From NCBI GenBank assembly GCA_005877965.1, contig VBNP01000117.1, positions 1 through 30,039 of the forward strand: a DNA stretch of 30,039 nucleotides, given 5' to 3'. The stretch comes from Gammaproteobacteria bacterium (GTDB lineage: Bacteria; Pseudomonadota; Gammaproteobacteria; Steroidobacterales; Steroidobacteraceae). Below are positions 29,436-30,039 of this stretch, in pieces. The notes under the pieces were generated by a model. The model made no database searches. It was given only the letters and a program-made list of their open reading frames with translations, and had not been told where the DNA came from. The position numbers and the translations under genes were made by a program. Each line of letters begins with the position of its first letter. Position 1 is the first letter of the stretch.

Positions 29436-30039
29436 ATGGCGAGAGACGAGTTTGCACGCCGCCGCCGCCAGTTGATGCGCCTGATGGGACGTGACTCCAT
29501 CGCCGTGCTGCCCGCAGCCCCGGTGCGGCACCGGAACAGCGACGTCGAGTATCCGTACCGTCAGGACAGCGACTTTCACTACCTCACGGGCTTCGGCGAG
29601 CCTGAAGCGGTGGCGGTGCTCGCGCCCGGCCGTCCGCACGCCGAGTACATCCTGTTTGTGCGCGAGCGCGATCCGAGCCGCGAAACCTGGGACGGGCGCC
29701 GCGCGGGCCCCGCGGGCGCCGCGCGTGACTACGCGGCGGACGACGCCTTTCCCATCACCGATATCGACGAGATCCTGCCCGGGTTGCTCGAGAACCGCAC
29801 CAGCGTGTTCTACACCATGGGGGCATACGCGGACTTCGACCAGCGCGTGGTCGGGTGGGTCAATGGTCTGCGCACCCAGGCGCGCAACGGTCGCCACCCG
29901 CCGCAGGAGTTCGTGGCGCTGGATCACGTGCTGCACGACATGCGGCTCTACAAGTCGCGGCGCGAGCTCGCGCTGCTGCGCGCCTCGGCGCACATCGCCG
30001 CCCAGGCGCACCAGCGGGCGATGCGCTTCTGCCGCCCGG
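29436..30039 (+). CDS. pepP: Xaa-Pro aminopeptidase PepP (3' end outside the window)
   Basis: Manganese aminopeptidase that removes N-terminal residues preceding proline. Only 201 residues are in the window. The visible part is the N-terminal domain: MARDEFARRRRQLMRLMGRD, VEYPYRQDSDFHYLTGFGEPEA, ILFVRERDPSRETWDGRRAG and the linker LHDMRLYKSRRELALLRASA leading into the catalytic pita-bread fold. The metal-binding residues lie beyond the window. ATG 29436 has AAGGG nine bases upstream and follows ygfB by 12 bases, so they are probably one operon. Confidence 0.95.
   Translation, partial: MARDEFARRRRQLMRLMGRDSIAVLPAAPVRHRNSDVEYPYRQDSDFHYLTGFGEPEAVAVLAPGRPHAEYILFVRERDPSRETWDGRRAGPAGAARDYAADDAFPITDIDEILPGLLENRTSVFYTMGAYADFDQRVVGWVNGLRTQARNGRHPPQEFVALDHVLHDMRLYKSRRELALLRASAHIAAQAHQRAMRFCRP

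Noticed and set aside
1..30039. CRISPR arrays, insertion sequences, toxin-antitoxin or biosynthetic clusters
   Set aside because: I looked for regularly spaced repeats, transposase-like proteins and defence genes and found none.

Overview
This 30 kb window is a dense, GC-rich (roughly 70%) stretch of a gammaproteobacterial chromosome. The gene content and order (nadD-rsfS-rlmH, maf-rng-yhdP-nit-tldD, divergent darP/pmbA, rplM-rpsI, zapA-ssrS-fau next to ygfB-pepP, and a proteobacterial Coq7 for ubiquinone) point to a non-enterobacterial gammaproteobacterium. A Xanthomonadales, Nevskiales or Steroidobacterales-like lineage is plausible from the UrcA-family protein, the Vfr/Clp-type regulator and the TIGR02449-type division protein. 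I cannot fix the genus from the sequence alone. Almost all of the window is housekeeping DNA.

Layout. 1-9736 (+) is one tight, overlapping gene string: NAD synthesis (nadD, cut by the window edge), ribosome silencing and 23S rRNA methylation (rsfS, rlmH), nucleotide house-cleaning (maf), RNase G (rng), the AsmA-like envelope protein YhdP, a Nit-type amidase and the TldD protease subunit. 9737-10368 (+) holds two unknown small proteins, one behind a CRP-like site. 10372-13814 (-) is darP-purE-purK followed by an ExeA-like ATPase fused to an FHA domain. pmbA (+), the partner of tldD, diverges from darP. It is followed by a YihY-family membrane protein (-), a solute-binding-like protein without a signal peptide (+), djlA (-), purC (+), rpe (+), a CRP-family regulator with an unusual poly-Asp tail (-), coq7 (-) and the ribosomal operon rplM-rpsI (+).

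22492-26004 is the accessory-looking part. It has a tRNA-Gln(CTG) whose last 19 bases plus its terminator are duplicated 196 bp downstream, with a chain of five predicted stem-loops in between. After it come an unknown 106-aa protein, a frameshifted winged-helix/TPR regulator and an UrcA-family exported protein preceded by helically phased direct repeats. 26005-30039 returns to housekeeping: rpiA, a 16-codon lysine-rich mini-gene with its own promoter and hairpins, an EVE-domain protein, fau, 6S RNA, zapA, a ZapB-like coiled coil, ygfB and the start of pepP.

The observations most worth following are: (1) the tRNA-Gln 3'-end repeat and its stem-loop array, which resembles the organisation of the E. 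coli tyrT/rtT repeats; (2) the lysine-rich mini-gene; (3) the phased TGAAG repeats upstream of urcA, beside a broken OmpR-type winged-helix gene; and (4) several -10 boxes so close to ATG that leaderless transcripts are predicted (zapB-like/zapA most convincingly, also rpe). Everything here comes from reading the sequence; no database search was possible.
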